A stretch of DNA of 24,165 bases from Kangiellaceae bacterium (GCA_030590405.1 JAUUYO010000008.1:1-24165), one strand, 5' to 3'. Positions 10,701 through 16,125 are shown, counted from the stretch's first letter. Numbers and translations are program-made. Notes: a model not told the origin generated them from the sequence alone.

Positions 10701-10766
10701 GGTAAAATCCTTGCAAATTTCCTTGCCCAGTTGAATATTTTCTATGTTCACAAAATTACCCGGCAC
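4749..10766 (-). CDS. Giant hybrid histidine kinase: pseudokinase-AAA-repeats-GAF-PAS-HK-REC
   Basis: 2005-residue soluble protein with no membrane segment. Domains in order: Ser/Thr-kinase-like domain (1-275); AAA/STAND-type ATPase (300-600) with Walker A GHAGIGKS (335-342) and Walker B IILDDLQW (461-468); long helical, TPR-like region (690-1270); GAF (1315-1465); short coiled coil; PAS/PAC (1488-1608, with GSWEWD and a DITDLK end); HisKA with H1637 in GIAHDFNN; HATPase with N-box N1745/N1749, G1 box DTGCG (1794-1798) and G2 box GTGLGLS (1819-1825); receiver (1878-1993) with D1884/D1885, acceptor D1928, S1956 and K1978. The histidine-kinase and receiver parts look fully active. The kinase-like head keeps a lysine (VIVKY, K40) but has HCNLTPFN in place of HxDxxxxN and TGLY in place of xDFG, so it is probably a pseudokinase. 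The architecture matches the HstK-like multidomain kinases of cyanobacteria and other bacteria. The start is GTG at 10766; there is no in-frame ATG upstream, and GTG 10751 is an alternative. No separate response regulator gene is nearby. Confidence 0.9.
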   Translation of the reverse strand: MPGNFVNIENIQLGKEICKDFTSRQAHAVQTLENLPVIVKYIPNCDISSEKYRQFRNDYTASLNLSLHNSDILKPLDFVYSDTQAYIVYESFDGISLSDLIETINLSITERLKLSLNIVEALGYIHQSEIIHCNLTPFNILVNPSDFSVKLTGLYFAQYRYDDNRLNNFIDCEGIRLAYISPEQTGRLNTQVDYRSDFYSLGVIMYQIFSGGLPFKSNDPLEIIHGHIARQPKPIDEYGFTQCPFQLSKIILKLLEKMVVNRYQSISGIKQDLKNCLSQLIEKNTVIPFELASYDFSTLFTLPGGLYGRKSELSKIARQLEKTNKESVCFFNICGHAGIGKSALINEALQQSKKNLLYFSGKYGQYDKNIPFNAFVQVIEKIIDFLLGESEKSFNVYRKKIIDKLGINTGIITELVPAMEAIVGKQEKPLALGIAETKNRLQSVISSFFSIIAQSERPLIIILDDLQWSDSGSVDMLQYLFDNRGAIGNILIVSICRDDEVQRNSGFEHFLKNIGLLHGYEAVRVEKLKPEDVTQILVDTLHTSPGSLQQLSNYIYQTSDGNPLYIKQLLSKLYRENVIWADTEKQVWRWDVKSPVFNVQLKSFSDIIQGKLKQLSERQMITLQHGLFLGSFFTIQDLALVMSLTEDQVLRLISPLVTMDILVSHGDAYRFKQDRTQQAVAELLSDKNKEKIHHTIGHQLLKCLPEARKKAYCLEITNHLNLALALITEEDDLEGLLDLNCQSALMALNNSSYQIALLYSEMAKKIFETVKVEVQKKYQFDVLITLARCQYLNAQYQYSKQTLNDCFSISNTLQKKCITYAIYKDVIVSGGKNFDEAANCGVDILIQAGMDVSQTMSELNQQNVSLRERIIQQLHGRKPEKLLDSGEIQDSGKRQMLGLLAGVWEAAYYNANEPLMSYTTLISVSISIEYGNCSESAFGYVLYGMLLTQTGEYQQGYNFGELAITLNKFYDDRVMLPKISNLFCNYISFHIKPFCFSADLYERSSAIGQQNGDYLFGLWASFFVLWSDFLCGKSLKKISEKSDKLRRFIEQTHDTKMIYAYETLNSVINALYSNDLQSKVSSEYIKHLDYWQENNFIPAIAWQAILLGQYYCFSGDFTKAYELLDQKDLMVTSGIVMFPHSQYGFYHVLALLKLLNNKQLKVTSERTSIIEKTLKQISHWASLCPQNFLYQQLLLQAEKYRLDGSFWEASNMYDQCISSAKQNDLVQIVALAQELAADFWASNNNQQLAEYFSKSSVKSYTRWGAFSKAKKATTFLGRGVSSELQTGNDTIASITNQSDSNLDISSIFNFTQEISGEINRERLLETTMKIFIENAGADRGVLIEVKNEQLFVVKVAEFRNYNKVTDVGGKLEAFKAIPSRVIHYVERTEKKLLLKDAMYHAEYRKNSYIQANNIRSILCLPVLYQGKLHAILYLENKSVSDAFDKKRTHVLDILVAQLAISLQNARLHESLQLELKKHKETAENLLISEKRFRLSNKYSKVGSWEWDIVSGNVFWSDTISTMLGYKTDKLKVTINEFVECIFPDDREKVQQAIQKCFEGNVYRVEHRVMWPDGSVRWVEESGDVIRDEKGDPISMHGVIKDITDLKMEQKQRHDVERQLQQAQKMDALGNLTGGIAHDFNNVLGIILGYSELLADKLAEQPTLEKYARQILNASERGAKLTQKLLSITRKQSVEVVKLDINTLLREQQDLLQKTLTVRIELVLELDEKIWPICLDHSDLQDAILNISINAMYAMKDQESGARYTIRSCNVTLSRLEAKSLALEKGDYVQLAFIDTGCGMDDSTREKIFEPFFSTKGDKGTGLGLSQVYSFVRRAKGGIDVYSKSGHGSRFMLYFPRYIDNATTGSKLTHNYVDLTGTENILVVDDEEALTDLVADLLNEQGYTVFCAQNSQQALHIIEHESIDLMLSDVIMPEMNGFQLAAVVQDKYPSVIVQLVSGYVNEENMGFVNQEKHKQLIHKPYNSKVLLERIRSLLDNKKSDKEKLEK

Positions 10767-10835
10767 TTTCTTATGATTAATTGAAATCCTATACTCACAG
10801 GGACTCGATGCGCACAGATATAACCCACTCAGTTA

Positions 10836-10868
10836 GTTCTGTGTTCGTTAAGGTTCTGTGTTCGTTAA
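10836..10868 (-). repeat. Two 16-bp direct repeats upstream of the kinase gene
   Basis: gttctgtgttcgttaa occurs at 10836-10851 and again, without mismatch, at 10853-10868 (period 17). The pair lies 70-102 bases before the GTG start of the kinase gene. Two identical copies in tandem in a promoter region suggest either a regulator binding array or a recent duplication. Function unknown. Confidence 0.85.
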
Positions 10869-10982
10869 AAGTATATGCATAAAAATAGCTTTTCGCCATA
10901 ACAGCCAAGAATTTTAATTGTCAGGAGAGAATATTTCGTTAGGCCAGAAAACGGCTTGTCTAATCAGCTATTTATAAGGAAG

Positions 10983-11000
10983 TCAGGATCGGCATCCTGA
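10983..11000. other. Perfect 7-bp hairpin downstream of lysC
   Basis: tcaggat, loop cggc, atcctga. It lies about 70 bases past the lysC stop. On the minus strand no T-run follows, so it is not a standard intrinsic terminator; it could be an mRNA 3'-end hairpin or a protein-binding site. Confidence 0.4.
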
Positions 11001-11071
11001 GCTTGAAACCCAACTGAAATCAGAATACTTTTCCCAATGGTAGAAAACATTCACCCCCCTCACTGGAAATC

Positions 11072-12439
11072 TTAACTAATCAACTTTTGATGGATCTGTT
11101 GGCTAAGTTGTAAATACCTTTCTGGTTTGACCAGCAAGCTCAGCCGTGTTTTATCTTCACTAGAGTAAAAAACGAGCTGACTTTCGCTCACCAACTGATT
11201 AATCCAATGAATAGCCTCCTCTATCCAGTTTTGCTGTGCAGCTTCTCCAACCAGGGTTATTAAGGCATAGTTTATATTCACTGTTATATTGTCATCTGAG
11301 AAAAGTTCGCAAAGCACTTTTTCAGAAGGCTGAATCTTATCGCTATTGGTGTAATTTAATATTAAGTGGTTTTGAGCTTTAATCTCAGCAGTCAACAATA
11401 TGTCAAATCCCAACGAAGATAATTTGTCGTTGATCAATTTTAAACGCGACTTTGAACTTAAATCAGAGATTATAATTTGACAGGTATTAGCTTCATAGAC
11501 AACCGCTTTAACTGATATTTCAGGCATACCTTGATTGCTGATCAAACTCCCTCGATGCTCCGGTTGACTCGTACATCGAACCGTTACCGGAATTTGATTT
11601 TCTTCCATTGGTTGCATCACTCTAGGATGCAACACCTTCGCGCCAAACTGCGCCATTAAAAGCGCTTGCTGATAACTGAGCCTGGGCAACTGGCGTGCCC
11701 CCGAAATTTCTCTTGGATTAGCGCTAAACACTCCGGTCACATCAGTCCAGATTTCGAGTTGCTCCGCTTTTAATATTGCAGCCAGATAAGCGGCAGAAGT
11801 ATCTGAACCTTCCCGGCCTAATAAAACAGTATCCTTCGCAAGATCAGAAGCAATAAAACCTTGAGTCACAATAATGGTCTGCCGCCCTTGACTCCTGGCA
11901 TTTAGCTGCGCTGAAATCTGCGCATCATATCGATAATCGCAAACAGCGCTGGTATAATGATGCCATTGATCTTGTTGATTATTTGATTTTAAGATCTCAC
12001 GGGCATCTTGCCAGAGCACATCAAAACCTCGCCAACTAAGAAACGCTGAACCAATGGTCGTTGATAACAACTCTCCAGTAGCCAACACTTTGGCATGTAA
12101 TTTAGGGCTAATATGTTGGGCCTGATAAATCGCTAAACAATCGACTTCTAACTGCTCGAACCAGGGGTTCAGCTGATTATTGAGATCGAGTCCCAATTGG
12201 CTGGCAAAGCCCAGGTGGCGTTTTTTAAGATTAGCAATGGCAAGTGGATGCCCCCCCGTCAAAGCTTGATGAAGCAAAGCCTCCAATAAATTAGAAACAT
12301 TTTTTAACGCCGATAGTACTAACAAGGGACGACGCCCGTTGCTTAAATGATGTTGCACTTGATCCGCGATGGTTTGCCAGTGGGCCACTTCGGCAACGCT
12401 GCTTCCACCGAATTTAAGTACCACCTGAACTGCTTGCAT
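11072..12439 (-). CDS. lysC: Aspartate kinase (aspartokinase)
   Basis: Phosphorylates L-aspartate, the first step of lysine, threonine, methionine and diaminopimelate synthesis. 455 residues. The N-terminal kinase domain (1-300) carries KFGGSS (9-14), TGELLST (121-127), LLGREGSDTSAA (206-217) and WTDVTGVFSANPR (231-243), with FGAKVLHPR (265-273) closing the site. Residues 308-455 form ACT-type regulatory domains, so feedback inhibition by an amino acid is likely. The motif spellings (VVLKFGGSSV, RRPLLVLSAL, GFIASDLAKDTVLLGR, LEIWTDVTGVFSANPR) resemble the kinase half of bifunctional LysC-LysA proteins of Xanthomonas type more than E. coli LysC. No decarboxylase domain follows; the protein ends after the ACT region at a length normal for a monofunctional enzyme. 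ATG 12439 has GAGG (12446-12449) upstream. Confidence 0.9.
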   Translation of the reverse strand: MQAVQVVLKFGGSSVAEVAHWQTIADQVQHHLSNGRRPLLVLSALKNVSNLLEALLHQALTGGHPLAIANLKKRHLGFASQLGLDLNNQLNPWFEQLEVDCLAIYQAQHISPKLHAKVLATGELLSTTIGSAFLSWRGFDVLWQDAREILKSNNQQDQWHHYTSAVCDYRYDAQISAQLNARSQGRQTIIVTQGFIASDLAKDTVLLGREGSDTSAAYLAAILKAEQLEIWTDVTGVFSANPREISGARQLPRLSYQQALLMAQFGAKVLHPRVMQPMEENQIPVTVRCTSQPEHRGSLISNQGMPEISVKAVVYEANTCQIIISDLSSKSRLKLINDKLSSLGFDILLTAEIKAQNHLILNYTNSDKIQPSEKVLCELFSDDNITVNINYALITLVGEAAQQNWIEEAIHWINQLVSESQLVFYSSEDKTRLSLLVKPERYLQLSQQIHQKLIS

Positions 12440-12541
12440 TTGACGCCTCTAATTAATCCAGGACTTCATATGGCCCTAGGAGCCTGTCCGAGAATATGAA
12501 AGGCGCACTTTAGCATTTTATTGATTGTCAGGTAACATCTT

Positions 12542-12739
12542 ATGAGAGATTTGCACAAAACACTGGCGCAAAATATTAAACAAAAATTCTCCGTTGAGAC
12601 GAACAAAAAAGCTCTCCAACTCCATCGATAAACAGGCATGCCAACAGAGAGTTTTGATGGTCTAAATGAGTCCATTCAGCTACAAGCCAAGCAATTTAAG
12701 GCTCGCTCAAAAAAACAGTTTTATTCGGACTTTTTTTGA
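12542..12739 (+). pseudogene. Possible small gene remnant, frame broken by one TAA
   Basis: From ATG 12542 the frame encodes 29 residues (starting MRDLHKTLAQNIKQKF), then TAA at 12629-12631. It continues in the same frame through T-G to ATG 12638 and 33 further residues (MPTESFDGLNESIQ onward), ending at TGA 12737-12739. The whole is 66 codons with a protein-like, charged composition on both sides of the single stop. It could be two tiny peptides, a decayed gene, a gene end left by a rearrangement, or chance. I recognise no family and see only a weak AGG before either start. Confidence 0.25.
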
Positions 12740-12740
12740 G
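12706..12740. other. 10-bp A/T-rich inverted repeat
   Basis: ctcaaaaaaa (12706-12715) and tttttttgag (12731-12740) are perfect complements around a 15-base loop. It lies at the 3' end of the broken small frame and just before the nrdJa promoter. The stem is too A/T-rich and the following bases too T-poor for a convincing terminator. Confidence 0.35.
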
Positions 12741-12760
12741 GGAAATTTCCTATATTATGC

Positions 12761-12789
12761 TTTACATTAACCGGCTTCATCTATATATT
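12761..12789 (+). promoter_or_regulatory. Sigma70-type promoter of nrdJa-nrdJb
   Basis: TTTACA (12761-12766) and TATATT (12784-12789) are separated by exactly 17 bases. The -10 element lies inside the NrdR-like box at 12778-12793, as expected for a promoter repressed by NrdR. A further TATTAT at 12753-12758 lacks a properly spaced -35. Confidence 0.6.
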
Positions 12790-12793
12790 GTGT
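12778..12793 (+). promoter_or_regulatory. NrdR box 1
   Basis: catCTATATATTGTGT fits the known NrdR consensus (acaCwAtATaTwGtgt) at all 13 positions of its CwAtATaTwGtgt part, differing only in the first three bases. NrdR is the ATP/dATP-sensing zinc-ribbon/ATP-cone repressor of ribonucleotide reductase genes, and this site sits directly upstream of one, over its predicted -10. Confidence 0.75.
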
Positions 12794-12812
12794 ATCCATT
12801 AGCGATGTAACT

Positions 12813-12828
12813 ACCAGATATAGTATAT
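12813..12828 (+). promoter_or_regulatory. Possible second NrdR box
   Basis: accagatatagtatat keeps the ATATA core but only about ten consensus positions. NrdR sites normally come in pairs about three helical turns apart; this one starts 35 bases after box 1, slightly longer than the usual 31-33. It contains a perfect odd palindrome, ATATAGTATAT (12818-12828). Confidence 0.4.
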
Positions 12829-12851
12829 GTTTGATTTCTAAAGAAATTTAG

Positions 12852-12860
12852 TTATCCACT
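12852..12860 (+). promoter_or_regulatory. DnaA-box-like site 1
   Basis: TTATCCACT, one mismatch from the consensus TTATCCACA. It lies within the predicted nrdJa leader. The E. coli nrdAB promoter also combines DnaA and NrdR sites. Confidence 0.45.
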
Positions 12861-12897
12861 CTTTTTAACGCTATTTATTCACTGGTTATTAACAAAG

Positions 12898-12906
12898 TTA
12901 TCCATA
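12898..12906 (+). promoter_or_regulatory. DnaA-box-like site 2
   Basis: TTATCCATA, a near-consensus DnaA 9-mer, in the same orientation as site 1 and 46 bases from it. A weaker TTATTAACA (12886-12894) lies between them. Confidence 0.4.
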
Positions 12907-12913
12907 AAAGTTC

Positions 12914-12953
12914 AAAAACGACCTGTTTTTACTACGACTCAAAACGAGCCGTA
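12914..12953. other. Two small inverted repeats in the nrdJa leader
   Basis: aaaaac/gttttt with a 5-base loop spans 12914-12930. It is followed by a TACG-A-CTC/GAG-C-CGTA imperfect hairpin at 12933-12953 with loop aaaac. They may fold in the leader RNA; no known riboswitch class is recognised. Confidence 0.3.
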
Positions 12954-13095
12954 AAACGCGTATGGGGGCAAGATTTTTTCGAGCAACCATAAAAGTGTAA
13001 CCACCACAGTATTTAAACAAAAATTAGAATAAGTTTCGATTTATTGGGCTTTAAACCAATCATTTCGGGATATGAAATTCAGAGGGAAACTGTTA

Positions 13096-15246
13096 ATGAC
13101 AGCATCACTAAAGCACACACAAACACCTGAAATTTTCCAAATCGATTTTCAAAATACATCCGTCGATATCTGGCAAACAAAATACCAGTTAACAAGCAAA
13201 GACGGTGAAGCCGTTGATAAAACCATTGATGAAACCTACCAACGAGTAGCCAAAGCGATAGCCGAAGTAGAAGATCAGGAAAAACAAGCGTCAGTTCACA
13301 AGGACTTTCTTTGGGCATTAAGACATGGCGCCATTCCCGCTGGTCGCATTATGTCGAATGCTGGTGCCTTGGCACATAAACCCGCGACTTCGACCATTAA
13401 TTGTACCGTATCTGGCACCATCACCGATTCGATGGACGACATTTTGGAAAAAGTCCATGAAGCGGGACTTACTTTAAAAGCCGGCTGCGGGATTGGTTAT
13501 GAGTTTTCAACCTTAAGACCTAAAGATGCTTATGTGTCTGGTGCAGGCGCTTATACTTCTGGCCCATTATCCTTTATGGATATCTACGACAAGATGTGCT
13601 TTACCGTTTCATCGGCTGGTGGACGTCGCGGCGCCCAGATGGCAACTTTTGATATTAGCCATCCCGATGTATTAGATTTTATTCGAGCTAAAAGAGAAGA
13701 TGGCAGACTTCGTCAGTTTAACTTGTCACTGTTAATTACTGATGAATTTATGCAAGCGGTGATCAAAGATGAAGATTGGAAATTAACCTTTCCTCTTGCC
13801 GATAAAGAAATTGAATTGGACAATGTCGATATTAATGATAGTTCTCAGGTGGTGTGGCGTGAATGGCCAGTGACTGAAGGATATATCACCAATGATGTTG
13901 GTCAAGTTGCCTGTCGGGTGCATAAAACAATTAAAGCATCAAAACTGTGGAACTTGATCATGTCATCCACTTATGATTTTGCTGAACCGGGATTTATCCT
14001 GATTGATCAGGTCAATGATAAAAACAATAACTGGTTTTGCGAAAATATTCGCGCCACCAATCCATGTGGCGAACAACCGCTACCTCCTTACGGTTCTTGT
14101 TTATTAGGCTCAATCAATCTGACTCGTTTTGTTGATAACCCGTTTACTGAGCAAGCGGAATTTGACTGGAGTAAATTCAAAAAGGTGGTGAAAATATTTA
14201 CTCGTATGTTAGACAACGTAGTTGAGATAAATGGCTTACCACTGATTGGCCAAAGAGAAGCAATCAATTCAAAGCGTCGTCACGGTATGGGGTACTTAGG
14301 ATTAGGCTCTACCATAACCATGTTGTGTGAAAAATATGGTTCAAAAGAGTCCGTCGATTTTACCGATCAGGTGACCCGCGTATTAGCGGTAGAAGGCTGG
14401 AAAGCTTCGCTTGAACTCAGTAAAGAAAAAGGCAGCGCACCGATTATGGAGGCAGACTTTAAAGTAACTGGCGAGATGCTACATAAAAGACCCGAAATGT
14501 TAAAAGACGGCTTTAAAGTTGGCGATAACGTTAAAGGCAAAGTATTGCATGCTAAATATAGCCGTTATATGCAACAGATTGCCAAGGTTGAACCTGAACT
14601 CGTTGAAGCGTTAGCCAAACAGGGAGCTCGATTTACTCATCACTCCTCAATTGCGCCGACTGGGACGATTTCTTTGTCATTGGCGAATAACGCCAGTAAC
14701 GGTATTGAACCAAGTTTTGCTCATCACTACGCTCGCAATGTGATCCGTCAGGGAAAAAAGAGTAAGGAAAAAGTTGATGTTTTTTCTTTTGAATTATTAG
14801 CTTATCGCGCTCTGGTTAACCCCAAAGCAATGCCTTTTTCTGACAAACAAGGTGAGCAGCTTCCCGACTACTTTATCACCGCTGAAACGGTTACTCCGAC
14901 TCAGCATGTTGATATTCAGGCGGCATCTCAAAAATGGATCGATTCTTCGATCTCTAAGACCGCTAACGTACCAACAGATTTTCCGTTTGATGACTTTAAA
15001 GATATTTATCTTTACGCTTACAAGCAAGGATTAAAAGGCTGTACCACTTTTCGCTTTAATCCCGAAGCATTCCAGGGGGTTTTGGTAAAAGAAGAGGATC
15101 TTAAAAATACCACCTACCAATTTACCCTGGAAGATGGTTCAACCATCGATTTACAAGGTGATGAAGAAGTTGAATATGATGGGGAAACTCATACCGCAGC
15201 CAACCTTTTTGATGCTTTAAAAGAAGGTTACTACGGTAAACTGTGA
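13096..15246 (+). CDS. nrdJa: Adenosylcobalamin-dependent (class II) ribonucleotide reductase, catalytic subunit
   Basis: Reduces ribonucleotides to deoxyribonucleotides using B12-generated thiyl radical chemistry, independent of oxygen. I start at ATG 13096 because AGAGGG (13081-13086) is well placed; ATG 13072 is in frame but poorly spaced. The 716-residue product carries NrdJ active-site features: substrate-reducing Cys103 (TINCTVSGT), FNLSLLITDEFM (208-219), the radical site N322-P-C324-G-E326 and its partner Cys335 (YGSCLLGSINL). HHSSIAPTGTISL lies near the C-terminal third. The length and the separate downstream gene match the split class II enzyme of Pseudomonas aeruginosa (NrdJa/NrdJb), in which the C-terminal redox-cysteine tail is encoded by the second gene. 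The promoter region has NrdR and DnaA-like boxes, so expression is probably tied to nucleotide pools and replication. Confidence 0.92.
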   Translation: MTASLKHTQTPEIFQIDFQNTSVDIWQTKYQLTSKDGEAVDKTIDETYQRVAKAIAEVEDQEKQASVHKDFLWALRHGAIPAGRIMSNAGALAHKPATSTINCTVSGTITDSMDDILEKVHEAGLTLKAGCGIGYEFSTLRPKDAYVSGAGAYTSGPLSFMDIYDKMCFTVSSAGGRRGAQMATFDISHPDVLDFIRAKREDGRLRQFNLSLLITDEFMQAVIKDEDWKLTFPLADKEIELDNVDINDSSQVVWREWPVTEGYITNDVGQVACRVHKTIKASKLWNLIMSSTYDFAEPGFILIDQVNDKNNNWFCENIRATNPCGEQPLPPYGSCLLGSINLTRFVDNPFTEQAEFDWSKFKKVVKIFTRMLDNVVEINGLPLIGQREAINSKRRHGMGYLGLGSTITMLCEKYGSKESVDFTDQVTRVLAVEGWKASLELSKEKGSAPIMEADFKVTGEMLHKRPEMLKDGFKVGDNVKGKVLHAKYSRYMQQIAKVEPELVEALAKQGARFTHHSSIAPTGTISLSLANNASNGIEPSFAHHYARNVIRQGKKSKEKVDVFSFELLAYRALVNPKAMPFSDKQGEQLPDYFITAETVTPTQHVDIQAASQKWIDSSISKTANVPTDFPFDDFKDIYLYAYKQGLKGCTTFRFNPEAFQGVLVKEEDLKNTTYQFTLEDGSTIDLQGDEEVEYDGETHTAANLFDALKEGYYGKL

Positions 15247-15263
15247 TTGAAAAAGATTACCCA

Positions 15264-15289
15264 TTGCAAATAGAATATGACTATTGCAA
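15264..15289 (+). other. Hairpin between nrdJa and nrdJb
   Basis: ttgcaaatag (15264-15273) pairs with ctattgcaa (15281-15289) with one bulged A and a 7-base loop. It lies in the 64-base gap, 21 bases before the nrdJb start. It may affect stability or the ratio of the two subunits; there is no T-run, so it is not a terminator. Confidence 0.4.
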
Positions 15290-15310
15290 CAAAATATAAC
15301 GGATAAACAA

Positions 15311-16012
15311 ATGGCAAAACACATTAAACAAGCAATTGTTGGTTACAAGGTAAAAAAATCCGGTGAGCCGGAAACCAGTAACGCAGCAGAATCAGCACAA
15401 AAAAAACGACCATCAGCTGAAATAGTGCAAATGCATGAAAGCGTCAAACGACCAGAAATGCTGTTAGGCTCAACTTATAAAGTAAAAACACCGCTTTCTG
15501 AACATGCACTTTATATGACCATTAACGATATCGTTTTAAACCAAGGCACCGAGCATGAATTAAGAAGGCCTTTTGAGATTTTTATTAACTCGAAAAACAT
15601 GGATCACTTTATGTGGGTGGTGGCGTTAACCAGGGTTATTTCTGCGGTATTTAGAAAAGGCGGCGATTGCACTTTTTTGGTCGAAGAGCTCAAAGCGGTT
15701 TTTGATCCTAAAGGCGGTTATTTCAAGCCCGGTGGAAAATATATGCCTTCACTGGTGGCTGAAATCGGCGATGCGATTGAATCACACCTGAGAATGATTG
15801 GTTTATTAACTGACGATGAGTTAGATGAACACCAACAAAAGCTGGTCGATGAAAAACGTGCTGAATACGAATCAATGCAAAGTGATAAAACAGGAAATAC
15901 CGCAGATTATCCTGAAGGCGCGCAAATGTGTATGAAATGCATGACCAAAGCCGCCATATTGATGGATGGTTGCATGACTTGTCTCAGTTGTGGTGATTCT
16001 AAGTGTGGTTAG
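15311..16012 (+). CDS. nrdJb: Class II ribonucleotide reductase subunit NrdJb (TSCPD domain)
   Basis: 233 residues from ATG 15311; an upstream TTG at 15284 is in frame but unsupported. A basic N-terminal region (AKHIKQAIVGYKVKKSG) is followed by the TSCPD-type domain at about 45-165 (RPEMLLGSTYKVKTP, FEIFINSKNMDHFMWVVALTR) and a cysteine-rich tail (CMKC, then GCMTCLSCGDSKC). The tail probably supplies the dithiol that re-reduces the NrdJa active site and may bind zinc. In P. aeruginosa both NrdJa and NrdJb are needed for activity. It lies 64 bases after nrdJa with no terminator between, so it is co-transcribed. Before ATG 15311 only a weak GGA (15301-15303) is visible, so translation may be lower than for nrdJa. 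A terminator follows at 16126-16154. Confidence 0.9.
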   Translation: MAKHIKQAIVGYKVKKSGEPETSNAAESAQKKRPSAEIVQMHESVKRPEMLLGSTYKVKTPLSEHALYMTINDIVLNQGTEHELRRPFEIFINSKNMDHFMWVVALTRVISAVFRKGGDCTFLVEELKAVFDPKGGYFKPGGKYMPSLVAEIGDAIESHLRMIGLLTDDELDEHQQKLVDEKRAEYESMQSDKTGNTADYPEGAQMCMKCMTKAAILMDGCMTCLSCGDSKCG

Positions 16013-16059
16013 AAGTTAGAACAGTGGTCTTTGGATTAAAACGGTTTTGAGAAGCATTT

Positions 16060-16068
16060 TGTGGATAA
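16060..16068 (-). promoter_or_regulatory. Perfect DnaA box
   Basis: TGTGGATAA, the complement of the consensus TTATCCACA, lies 48 bases after the nrdJb stop and about 58 bases before the terminator. A perfect 9-mer is expected by chance only about 0.2 times in a window of this size (both strands, equal base use). Its role, if any, is unknown. Confidence 0.5.
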
Positions 16069-16125
16069 GAATATAACCAAAGAAATTAAAGACTGCTAAT
16101 CTCTGCCGAGTTTAGCTTTTACCAG

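Larger units (their letters stand above)
10767..11071. other. Intergenic region upstream of the giant kinase
   Basis: About 305 bases between two minus-strand genes. It holds a 17-bp-period direct repeat and a 7-bp-stem hairpin (listed separately). I see no credible small gene, and no trace of a diaminopimelate decarboxylase that could have been the missing half of the neighbouring aspartate kinase. No clear -35/-10 pair was found, though the kinase promoter is presumably here. Confidence 0.6.
12440..13095. other. Long control region between lysC and nrdJa
   Basis: About 650 bases between divergent genes. The right half holds the reductase promoter, NrdR-like boxes, DnaA-box-like sites and small inverted repeats, all listed separately. 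The left half (12440-12740) holds a short plus-strand frame broken by one stop codon and an A7/T7 stem. A minus-strand frame at 12466-12675 shows no recognisable domain and is not called. If transcription starts near 12796, the nrdJa leader is about 300 bases long. I see no cobalamin-riboswitch signature in it. Confidence 0.6.

Noticed and set aside
10983..11000. Intrinsic terminator for lysC
   Set aside because: The 7-bp stem is perfect but no T-run follows on the transcribed strand.
11812..11823. Gly-to-Glu change in the aspartate kinase signature (LLGREGSD)
   Set aside because: I recall GREGSD also occurring in other aspartate kinase groups, so it is not evidence of inactivation.
12466..12675. 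69-residue minus-strand frame upstream of lysC
   Set aside because: No recognisable motif or ribosome site; it overlaps the plus-strand broken frame and is most likely chance.
12797..13095. Cobalamin riboswitch in the leader of a B12-dependent enzyme
   Set aside because: The leader is long enough, but no B12-box-like core was seen and only short local hairpins are present.
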